From Erythrophleum ivorense (Eukaryota; Streptophyta; Magnoliopsida; Fabales; Fabaceae), in the NCBI GenBank assembly GCA_026724425.1, contig JAIUCV010000003.1, forward strand, positions 66,245,820 through 66,309,819: a stretch of 64,000 bases of DNA. Direction: 5' to 3'. Shown piece by piece: positions 28,401-40,400 of the stretch. Each line of letters starts with the position of its first letter. The stretch's first letter is position 1. A program made the position numbers and the translations under genes. The notes below the pieces were generated by a model. It saw nothing but the letters and a program-made list of their open reading frames with translations, had not been told where the DNA came from and ran no database searches.

Positions 28401-31400
28401 GACATATATTCCTACGAGAGAACAAACGGCGGACATTCTCACTAAAGGACTACCACAAGACACCTTTAAGGGACTCATTGGCAAGTTGGACATGATTAAT
28501 ATCTATGATCCAACTTGAGGGGGAGTGTCGAAATCCCTTATTTTTAGGGATTAAATCCATTATTATTAGGAGACTTCAGTTATTGAAGATTTGTAACATG
28601 ATTTTAGTAGTTAGTTTTTATTTTCCCATTATTTTCATCCTCAGTTAGTTGCCTTGTAGCTGTATATATATCCCCCTCATCTGTACATTCCATTCATCAG
28701 TTTTTAATCAATAAAACAGCGTTACCCCACATACATTGGACCTCATTTAGGAGGGTAGATTTTTTTTTTTTTAAAAAAAGAATTGCAGCAATCAATAGGC
28801 AAATGGGGATTTGTCTCCCATAAAATTTGTTAAAGTTCAACATATACAGAAAAATATAGATGCAAACGCATACCTCATGAAGATACCAATTGTATATGCT
28901 TTTCCCTTCGTGGCCTCCAACATATCCATATGAAGCCGTCAACATTCCACCTTCAGTATAATCTCCAGTGATAGACAAGAAATTTAAGCTCGGTGGAAGA
29001 GCTACAAAAAATGCAGAAAGTTGTAATGTCAGACATCAAGCTATATTGTGTTTCAAGAAAAGAGAGGTATGTTATTTAAGGCAATCTAGTTAAGGAATAT
29101 TATGCAAAGGGGGGGGGGGGGTAGGAGGGATAAATAAACTTACTCTCAACTGCTCTATCAGATATTATGTATGCGGGTTCACCAGATTCACCATCTGGTG
29201 TCATTGGAGTAAATTTGGCAACAATGTAACAGCCAACAGCTCCAAGAGGTATGCGAAATGCCTGATCAGGTCAAAACCCAACAAACACCATATATATGAG
29301 GGAAAACATTATGTCCTATAGCTTAAGAATCATAGTACCTCAAGATGAGGCCCCAAAACAAAAAACACCTACTTTGGCAATTTTGGAAGTGCTTAATGCT
29401 TCAAGACCGCTTTCATCATCAAATGTTGATGAACATGTTTTAAACCATTGAACTCTGCTAGATCCTTCATTTCCTCCAGTAACAATACCAGTCACAGTGA
29501 CCTTGCTATTCTCTCGTAGATCACCAATCATTTTGACATTTTCTACCTTAGGGGGAGCTGGAAATTGGGAGAAAGAAAGAAGCATCATAAGATAAATCCA
29601 TAAATAACAACATGCAACTTTGTAAGTGCAAAATTAACAATAATTTTAACTTTTAAAATAATCTTCATCACAAAATTAACAATAATTTTAACTTTTATAT
29701 GTATATGTTGGAAATCACAGGATCTTTACAGATCATATTGCTATGTTTTTATTAAGTCAACTTTATTCTATTTTATTTGTCCATGTATCTCGCAAATTAG
29801 GTAGTTTAATTTTTGAATATTTGCTCCTTGATTCTTGGTATTGAATGGCTAGCTCTGTGGCCATCTTTCCACTATTTATTTCTAAGTGTTGCTACCATGA
29901 ATGAAGAACTTTTAGAGAGCATAGAACTCTGAAATCCTATGGTATAGGATGCAAACATAAGGGGCGGGAAGAATGGATAGTGCTAATTCAGAGAACTTTA
30001 GAGAGCTTTCTAATCATGAAGTGCAAAAGTTAGATGACTTCAGTGAATGTGTTTCTTTCTGTGATAAAAAAATTCAGAAAGAAATAAGATATAAAATTGA
30101 GGATGAACAATCCTGAAAAGCATAAAGAGCCCATGGGAACAAAGAAAATTTACAAAAGTACCCTTTCTACTGAAAGAACTAAAATTAAATCCATGTGCTG
30201 CTGAGCTCCAAATGAAATCCATACGAACAAGCCTATCCCATAATTTATAATAAAGGTATAGTAGTATTAACTTGTCTGGAAGCTATTATTTTCACATTTA
30301 TTAATTATGAGAAATAGATAGAACTCGATATATAATTTTATACCATACAATGATTCCTCCCAACTATAAATATGTTACTCGTCACACCTTAAGACAATAT
30401 GGCAACTGCTACTAATAAAGTAAAAATAGAATGGCAGTAAAGTAGAAAGCAGAAGAAACGAAGCAAAGGGCACATTGTTGGATATTAATCAAGATACCTT
30501 GTTTCACCACAGCAGATATCACTGATAAAGATTTTCCTTCCTGCCCTGAATGTTAAACCAACAATTATGTTACAAGAAGATGTAAAATGAACAAGGAATT
30601 GATACACAGATCATGTCCAGTCCATAAACATAACACTACTCTCCCAAACCTTCAAAATTAATAGGTATGAACACAAAAGCCAAACGCCGACCAACATCCT
30701 CTTTGGTCAAGGTATATTCAGAGGTACCAGCTGATACTAACAGAAAGTCTCTGCATAGGGTCGCCACAAGAAAACAAGAGGAAGGAGCTTGGTAAAACAA
30801 ATTGAGAAAGTTAACTGTAAGATGGATAAGCTTCATTTACTAAACACAAAAAGACACATGCAAGAAAGCGAGGCACCTTGCATTGGCACCCTGCACGCAG
30901 ACATACAGGTAGACATTTGAGCAAGCTTGCATAGACACAGTAGACACACACACAACCACAAAAGAGTACTTTGTATCCAGGAAATGCATACTGCGTTCAG
31001 GCTTTTTCTTTTTTTTTTTTGATAGAAACACAAATGAGGGAATAAAGGAAAATAGAGAAAAACTTTATAAAAATAAAAAGGAAATTATCCCACAAAGAAA
31101 AACAATGGATGCAACAAAGTTACGCAATATTTTTTTTTAAATATAAGGAAAAGTGATAGTGGAGAAAAGAAGAAATACACCCAAAACAGAGAGAGAGAGA
31201 GAGCCCAAGAGGCTAAAAATATAACAAAGCTGGTCAATCTTTCTGTGTGTTGAAGACAGAGACTCCATCAAAATAATGCCGGGCTGAACACCAATTGGAG
31301 CAAGTAAACACAACCATATCCTATAACATATATAAGAGCAAAGAGATGCCAGCATTTTTCTCGAACCAGATATGCCAACGGACTGCAAAAACTTCATATT

Positions 31401-34400
31401 GCCACAAAAATAGGGCCTCCTTATTCTCAACAAAACCTTAAAAATGTATTATGAAAGATAAGCAATATTTCACTTTCCAATTTGCAAAACACACAGCAGA
31501 AGGCCAGAATAAGAGATATATATTTTTTTACTTATTGCTCTCATCCTTTCACTTAAGCATGAAGAGTACACTGACCCAGCATCCTTGTTCTCCCGTAACC
31601 ATTCAAACCTGCTGGGACCCTCCCTTCCACCAAAATAATCACCAACACCTTTGATGGTACTTCCTTCAACAGCATCTCCAATTATTTGAACATTACTGAC
31701 AGATGGAGGTGCTGCCATATTGGGGAAAAAAAAAACAAAAAAAGAAAATCAAAGAGCAATTAGACAATGACATGGGAACTAGATCAGGAATGTTCATAAT
31801 TCCACATGTCCACAACCATAAGTGACCCCATTCAGGTTACTAAGATATAATAGTAATCAAATCACAATTCAATTCATGAATTGCAAGGCTAATTTTTGAA
31901 TTATAAGTCATAAATTGTATTGAATCATATGATTTAGAGACACAATAAAAAATAGCTTGAAATATATCAAATAATTGAATCAAATGAAAAAATTGCAATT
32001 AAAACTTCTCCCAACCATTACAATCAACCCAACAGCAAATAAGAACAATGCATCCTAGAAACAAAACCAGTTTAAAAGAATATTTTTCAGCTAAAACCTT
32101 AGCAGCGTTTACTTGGGAGAAGGGGAGGGGTGATTTGAAATATATCAAATATATATGTTGTAAGCTTGCATCTGATGCTGATAGTTTGAACATATATCAA
32201 ATAAGGATGTAATTGCAATTTTTTCAATTCATTGTAAGCTTACATGTATATTGTTCGTAAGGTTAATCCATACCTTCCTCGTCTGTTCCTAAACTTTCAC
32301 TATTTCTTGTGTTTGATTGCTAATGTAATTGTAATTTTTTCAAACTCAAATAAATGAATCGTCTGTGTTGTTTCCCTTAAAAGAAAAAAAAGAAAGTTTA
32401 TGTGTGATAGTGAATACTGAATAGTGATATGTGGCTTTTGGAAATGAAATACAATGGATTTGCAATTTTAAGTGAAATGACGTTGTTGCAAGTAGGGGGG
32501 GGGGGGGGAAGTCAGTGTCTTCTTCACAAAAGTCAGTCACGTCGAGTCACAAAGGACCTGACTTCATGAACCGACAGAGTAGCAGCATTCTACATCACTG
32601 GAACACTTTGAATTGTGCAATTTGGATGATTCATGCACATGATTCCGGCACTTTTCCAATTCAAAAGATGATTCATATTGTTTTTCTGCTGAATCAAGTT
32701 GCATCATATACTTTGAATCGTGAATTGTGGGATTTCTATAACTACTATGTAGCCTCCTCTTTGATATTCTAAGGTCAGCACTTTAAGATTCCCATCTTCA
32801 ATATATTCCTATAATAGGAATCCCAGTGTCTCCTTAAGCTTATACAATTTCAGTCTTAATGCAATTTCTAAGAAGACATCACACTTTTTTAAGTTTGACC
32901 CATTTCAACCTTGCCACCCTTAAGGACCATTTGGTTCATTAAATCTTACATTCCTCGGAATAATTGCATTCCCTAAAGTGTGATTCCCAGGACAATGACA
33001 TTATAAGTATTCCTCGGAATATTTTGCCTACATTCTAGCCAATTTAATATTTTGACATTTGGTCAATATCAAATTTTCAAAATTACATATTTTATGTTTT
33101 TATTATTATTTTGTAATTTATTTATATTTTATATGCTAAATAATATATTTTATTTATCTCTATTATATTTTTTGCATTCATTATTTCTTATATCAATTTT
33201 TTATTTTATAACATATGGTTATTTTAATATATATTGCATTTATTTTATTATTTTATAATTTAATATAATTATTTTATATGTATTATTTATTTTTGGAAGC
33301 ATTTTAGAATAAAAGGAGTAAAACAGTCTTTTACTATTTCTGAAACATTCCCTCCTTTTGGGAATCCAATTCTCACCTGCCCCTATAAGATTTTTTTTTT
33401 TTGGGGCGCTAGGGGTTGGGGTAATGTTGCATTATGAGAATGTGACATTTTCGAGAGTATTTTTCTAAAGCCTGTACCAAATGTGAGAATGTATCACTTC
33501 CAGGAAACATTCCCAAAATTCAAAAATGATTATTCGAACCAAATATCCCCTTAATTTTGAAAAATTTTACTAAACCCCTTATTTATCTCATCAATCTTCT
33601 AATTAAGTCATTCCATTCAATGTGGCTTGTGCAACATTGCATCCATCCAATACATGCTTAGCTTTTCTCCTGAATCACATCTATAAATGAACTTTTTCAA
33701 AAAATTTTCATTTTTTCTAATTAGAACTAGCAAAACTTTGCCAGCCAACCACTAGCTCCTGTGAAGCTCCTTTTGTATGTGTGTGCGTGTAAAATAACAG
33801 TAATTAAATAACTGATTTCCTTTTTTTAAAATTTGTATTATAAATTATAATTTACTTTAATGAATTAAAATACATATTTACAATCAAATAATAATCAAAT
33901 TTATTTAAGATACAAACTTTTTAACAAAATCTATCTTCTCTCTTATAAATTCACACAAACAATAACAAAATTTTATACATTTAACAAAAAATTAATTATC
34001 AAATTTATTAAAGATAAATTAGTGGGATTATATTGGTAATTGGATATTCTTTAATAATTAAGATTATAATTTTGTAGTTTTTAAATTTAATATGTCAGAA
34101 TATGTTTGTATTGAGAAGAATGAATAAGGACGGATGGGGAAGAAATGTTTATTTGAATATCAATTAAAGAAAATGTGTAAATAAAAGTTTGTATCTTAAA
34201 TAAACTTGGTTGTTTAGTTGTTATAAAAGAGGCACAACGCCCTGCAAGTAAAGAGTGGATAAAGGGGCCGAGCAGAAATGGAACCCTTAATATCATATTC
34301 ATCTCAATCTTGAAGACTGAGTCTAACATATGAGCCAGGCTCATTGGTTATTGTTTCATTATTTGATTGAAAATATGTATTAGTTCATTAAAGGAAATCA

Positions 34401-37400
34401 AAATAAGTATTTTTGAAAACTTTTTAATTATTAATTTTTTAAAGTTTGTATCATAAAGCATGTATTTTATTTCATTAAAGTAAATGAAAATATTTATTTT
34501 AAAATGTAATCCAATTTTTTAGATAATCCTAGTAATTTATGTTTAGAAAATTTGATAACTAATTTGTTGTTAGAAGTATAAAATTTTGTTATTGTACATG
34601 TGAATTTGCAGGTGAGAAGATACACTTGCTAAAAAGTTTGTATCTTGAATAAATTTGGTCATTGTTTGATTTTAAAATGTATTTTAATCCATTAAAGTAT
34701 GTTAAATCCAAAAATAAATTATAATTTATGAAATAAAAAGTAAACATAAAGTAAATTAAAACAAGTATTTAATTTGCCTTCTCAAGCCATCCACTGGTAA
34801 GTTGGCAAAACTTTTGCAGACTCACCCTTTGTTGGAAATTACTTGACTGACCAAAATTTGGCATATGTAAGTACTTTTTTTTAAGAAAAATATATTAATC
34901 AAGTGAAAAAGTCAATATAAATCCCTACTGAGCAAAGTAACGCATAAAAATTGAATGTGTAAAACAAGGAAACTAACAAATCAAACGGGAGTTCTCTCCA
35001 TTTAAATGCAAAAAGTATTATTCACTCAGACCATTATAAATGTAGCCTAAGGTATGCAGCTTTTCAAAAATATATATGCAGAATTGAATGGCTGGGAAAA
35101 AGATGCTCAGGATTCAAATACCCAAGTAATTTAACATTGAAAAATAATAAGCTTGACGAGCCCAACTTTTATCAGTTTTAAGTGTTTGGATCACAAGTAC
35201 TTGAAGACGTTAGACATATAGGTGTCTACCAGTTCAGATCTTGTTTTCATCCTTAAGCTCTTTCAAGATCTATTAGTGTGTTTTGCTTGATATGCATAAT
35301 GGCTTACACATTATCAGCTTGAGCATAATGGAAAGTGCAAGTCAAACGAATACAAATTAGAAGGGATGGCAAAGGAGCTACAAGAAAAAGGAAGTAAGAA
35401 ATTGGACAAATAGAATCCTTACCAGCTTTTACAAAATCTGTATACTTATACTGAGGATCTCCTTTAACACCTTCTTCTGTTACTGGTGTGTACATGAAAA
35501 CTAAACTTGAATCAACATCATCTATGGTGGGCAGATACTCCTCATCCTCTGCTCCAGCAATTACCACAGGACTGCTGTTCCATTTTCTCCTCAACCAACT
35601 AAAGAAAAGAAAGGACATAAAAACAAATGGCAAAGTTGAATAACATTGTTTTTTTATAGCAGATCATAATGCATATGAATAGATGTAATCTCACCTAGTG
35701 ACACCTTTTCCTGGAATCCCTCCGCACCACGCAACCTCAGCACAACCCCTGATAATACTTCCTTCCACAAGTTCCCCTTGCACTACAAGGCTTACAACCT
35801 TCGGAATTCCACTTCCTAGTGCAAGGTAGAAGAGTAAAAATATATTTAATGCATGTAACATGTAATACACATTGAAAAATTACTTTTAACGCCATAGCAT
35901 TAAAATATAACACAAATCACGGAGATCCGTTACATCTCACTCACTCAACAATAGTTGATTCAAAGGCAATTGAAAAGTATATGAAAGTATAAAATAAAAA
36001 ATCAGTCTACAAATTTTTCTTGTTTTAACAAAATAAATTCAGATTCTCAACCCTTTTCCTTTATAGAAAAGAATTTATTCATTAGAAAAAAGAATTACAA
36101 TGACAGAGGACAAGCAATCCTCGTAAATCAATATTCAAAAACTAAACAAATGTAACTCAAAAGGAGTTTTCAATCACTTTCTAAATCTATAAGAAGCAAC
36201 TTTCTAAAAAACTCATTTGCTGGAACCCAAAGGAAAGCCAAAATAATGACTCTTTTGCAAAGGTAAGATGGAAGGAATTTCTATTAAAATAGTCTCCCAT
36301 TCCAATCCAATCATAAACACCACAAGCCTGAAAAAACAGAATACTGCCATAGGATCTTTTGCTCCTTCTTTCTCCCAAAATCATCAAACGTAACAGCTAA
36401 AAATCCAGATCAGCTGGACCAACTCAATGCTCATTAAAGATGCCAAATAGTCTATTCCAGAGCTACCATGCCACTTCAAATTCACAATGCAAGAAGAGAT
36501 CAATGATTTGGAACTCCTATAAAACATCACACAAACATCCGATGAAGAAAGAGCCTTATTGGGCCTATGAGTTTGAAACAGATCATCAATATTAATTTTA
36601 TTAAATACCATGGTTCAAACAAAAGCCTTAGCCTGAGAGGAGCCTTGATCTTCCCCAAAGATTTACACAAGAAAGGCTCTAAGCAGTTGGATACAAATCA
36701 GATAAACAAAGAAAATTTACAAGTATATAATACTCAAGAATCCAAAATCTAAATCCTATTATCTGTAAAATTCAAAACACAGAAAGGGCCAAGGAAATCC
36801 AGTAACAAAGCAAGGTCATCAACTACTTTATCATTAATATTTCAAGAAAACTGAAAATCACCCCCCCCCCCGGGGGCCAAAAACCAAAACTTTTGACCCA
36901 TCATTTTCACTAGTTATGAAAAATAATTAACTAATACTCCTTTGGACAACAACTATTTCTTCTTTTCAACAAAATAGACACGCTGGTATTAAGAAATGTA
37001 GTTCATATAGTAACTTCACCTTTGGCACTGGTTAGAACAAATGTGCTGATCACTAGTGGGCCAAGCTTGTACTATCTTTCGTACTTAACCTAACTTATAA
37101 TCATAAACAAACACACAAAGTGCCTAGCTAAGTCGGCAATCCCATTTAAAGTATTCAACTTTCTTTACATGGTATTAGAGCTAGGTTTGAGGGAAGAGTG
37201 GGGCTTCAGTTGCTTTTATTTTGGAGTCAAACCTCTGACCACTTCTCTAAGGAGCTCTTGCCCCCATTTCTTCGGAATAGCTCCAATAGTTGTTTTCGAC
37301 CCTTTTCTAATGAATGAATTATTTTTTGGTGACCAGTAAAGTTTTCCAACAAGGTCCCTTTGGATCAAAGACACTCCAATGGGCCTCAAAACTCTCTATC

Positions 37401-40400
37401 GGCCTATCCCTAATAACAGTGATTCCAAAAGACTCCCCATGTGTTGCTGAACAGCTTTCTTATCAACCTTCTCAGTCTTGGTTTGGCATGGATTGTGATA
37501 TTTTGGGATGTTATTGGTTGTGACCTAGCTTTTCTCATGTATTTCTTGATCTTGGGAGGTTCTATGCTTTTTCATTTATTTCTTTTAGTAGCTTAATATT
37601 TCTGTGAGGTGTTGGTGTGATTTGAAACATTAGCTCAGGGGAGGGAAAAAATAAAGCAAGTTGAAGATTTCAACTAGATTGTGGTTTGTTGAAAGCCCTA
37701 GCATGCAGCCCAAGTAATGGAAACCACCTAGGAGAATGTTGAAGGGGCCGCTCATGGCAAGTAGGTCAAACAATTCTAGAAGCTACATCAATACGATAAA
37801 GGACAAGGCCGAGAAGAGTAGGTGGGACAATGTTGAAGGAGCTGCCCATGGAAGGCAGGTTGAAGAATTATGGGAGCTGTTTATCAGTTGAGGACATCAT
37901 TAGAGAAAGTATTAGTTGCCTAAGTTCTTGGATTGCAACTGCAATAGACCAAGCATGTCAGTTGTGATGCTTTGTCGAAGTTTCTAGGGTTCTTAGTGTC
38001 AATATGTTTTTCTTTAATCTTAATTGGGTTTTGTTTGTAACAAGAAGTTTGGATAACCTTCAGCTTGAGGTGGAGTGTTAGAATAGTAAGTGTGCGATGG
38101 CTAGGTTAAAATAAGTGGGTTAATCACTAGTGGGCTGAGCTTGTACTATATGTACTATGCTTTGTACTTAACCTAATTTATAAGTATAAATAGACACACA
38201 AAGTGCCTGGCTAAGTACACCAGTAATCCCATTTGGAGTATTCTTTCTTTAGAACACCGTAGAAGAAAATTCATTTACTATCACGTAGAAACATCTTGAT
38301 GTCCACTTAGAGCACAATACAGCTTCACAGCTTTCACATGCATTTCAATTTTTCAATTCAGCAAGGATACACTCCAACAAATTTAGAAATTGTACTCAAA
38401 CAGTAAATGAGGCCATCAATGGATGTTTAATGGTCTCAAATAACAGTTAAGTATACAGGAAATGGAAGAATGAGTAAGAAAAGGAATTCATTATTCTTTT
38501 CTTTTTTTATTTTGATACCATAAGTTCTACATTTCTCTGCAGCTAAAATACATGAGCCACTTTAATACTGTCGGACTAAGATATCTATAATTTAATAATG
38601 CATCTATAAGGAACGTGAAAAAGCCTACCTGGTAAAACTGGTGAACTGATGGCATATATGGGAGGATACTCTGTTTCTCCTAAAATGGGAGTACATTCCA
38701 CTTTCAAAATTTTTTTTATGTCTTCATGTTTTGGCCAGTAAATCTGGGCATGACATAATGCCGTGAACAATAAAATGATATATTATAAACATCAATAACA
38801 AACAGAATTTCAAGCAGTAATAAACATGTAACAACTCATTACCTCATTAGTAGCATCTGGAATAGGAACAAAATTTGAAAGCGCCCTCTCACCAAGAAAC
38901 CATTGATATTTCAAGGTTAACGGTTGGTCCGTACTCATTGCACTATCTTGAATGAAAGTAAAGTGACAGCAACAAGCATCTTCTTCCAAAGGTTGATCCA
39001 TGGAGGCTTCCTTGAGAAGAAAACTGGGAGGCAAATGGTCCTTCCATTGCTCAACTAGAAAGTGGAATGTCGACTCTATTGATTGGACCATATGATTGAA
39101 AGTTAGGGCCTTCATGAACAATGAAGGAGGCATTTGGATATATTTAAAATACAAGTGAATGAAACTTCAATAAGAAAAAACTCATTGAAGCCTATAACCT
39201 ATAGCAAGTGATGACATCAATGGGAGACTGGGCACAAAATCCAGTCTAAAGCCAACAGAAAATATTCTAATTAGGAAGAAAAATTAAAATTCATTAAAGT
39301 ACTTACAAAAGTGGTTTAATTACTTTGTTGGTCTCTATAGTTTCACCCCTACTTCAAATTAGTTCTTATATTTTGAATGTTTGTAATTGGGTCCTTATAG
39401 TTTCAAAATTTTGTAAATGAGGGATATTCAATGTTTATGGATAGAAAAATTAAGTCAAGCACAATGCTAAGCTGCTGATAATCCATGTTAAATTTTTATT
39501 CTAGCAATTTCTCATTACCTTACAGTCCTTATCTTAGTATCATCCATCAGATTTGTTTAACTCTTTTTTTCACCGTCAAACCATTTACTTAACATCAACA
39601 TAACAAACATCATTAGCTAACTCATCAAAATTTTCTGTGAATTTAAGCCATTATTTCCTGGTTACTCTTTCAGTGCTCAATTATACACATCAGGCAACCC
39701 AAAGAAATGGCAAAGCAGAATATGATAGATAACAAAAAGTTGCCAGTGGGACTCAATAGAATTAACACAAATGACATGTTGCAATTTGTAGACCGCACAC
39801 AGCTTTATCTCCTAATACCTGTATTAGGTGCATGAATAATGCAGAAACTGGAGAGCATTATGCTTACATTGCCAAGTAGCTACTTCTTTGTGGAATTAAA
39901 TGTTCAGGGTCGTTGGTGAGAGTTGGGCGTGTCCACAGGATTTAGAGCAGATTCTCCTCATTCAGGTCTAAGGTTTTGGATGGACAAAGGGGGTAGAATT
40001 TTGTGGCAATGCGCAGTTTTCACAATGATTTACAATATTTGGTTGGAGCAGCATGCTCATTAGCTACCCCTCATTTTGTGGCCTTCTCTTTTCCTTTCAC
40101 TTTAAAAAAAAAAAAATTGAAGATAACTTATCCTCCCACCTACTTCCATTTTTCTCCCTTCCACTCTAATAATATCTTTTCCTTTATCAAAAAAGAAATG
40201 ACATTACATGATATTATGATTACACAGCCCACATTTTACACAGCATTTATATAGTAAAGTGTAGTAGTCACTTGTTCATCAAAACCCAGAATACAAAATA
40301 ACCACAGTAATGATGTTAAAATAACACAATTGACAAGACAGACATAAATATAATGCAAGTCTAGAACTAGGACTATTTACCTGCTGCATGCTCAGGGCAG

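Larger units (their letters stand above)
23895..28731 (+). mobile_element. Complete Ty1/copia retrotransposon with target duplication
   Basis: Two 206-bp LTRs (23895-24100, 28526-28731) are flanked by a perfect 5-bp target duplication TACAT (23890-23894, 28732-28736). The primer site TGGTATCAGAGC starts at 24101, and the polypurine tract GAGGGGGAG abuts the 3' LTR. Domains run in copia order: gag, protease, integrase, reverse transcriptase, RNase H. By eye the LTRs differ at about 13 of 206 positions. Frameshifts and stops in gag and pol mean it cannot move unaided. It lies antisense in AIR9 intron 19. Confidence 0.95.

Noticed and set aside
36861..36876. C11G5 and other G/C runs (29109-29121, 32497-32508, 41094-41104) as special structures
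   Set aside because: They are simple homopolymer tracts in introns; no G-quadruplex pattern of spaced runs and possible length errors in sequencing.
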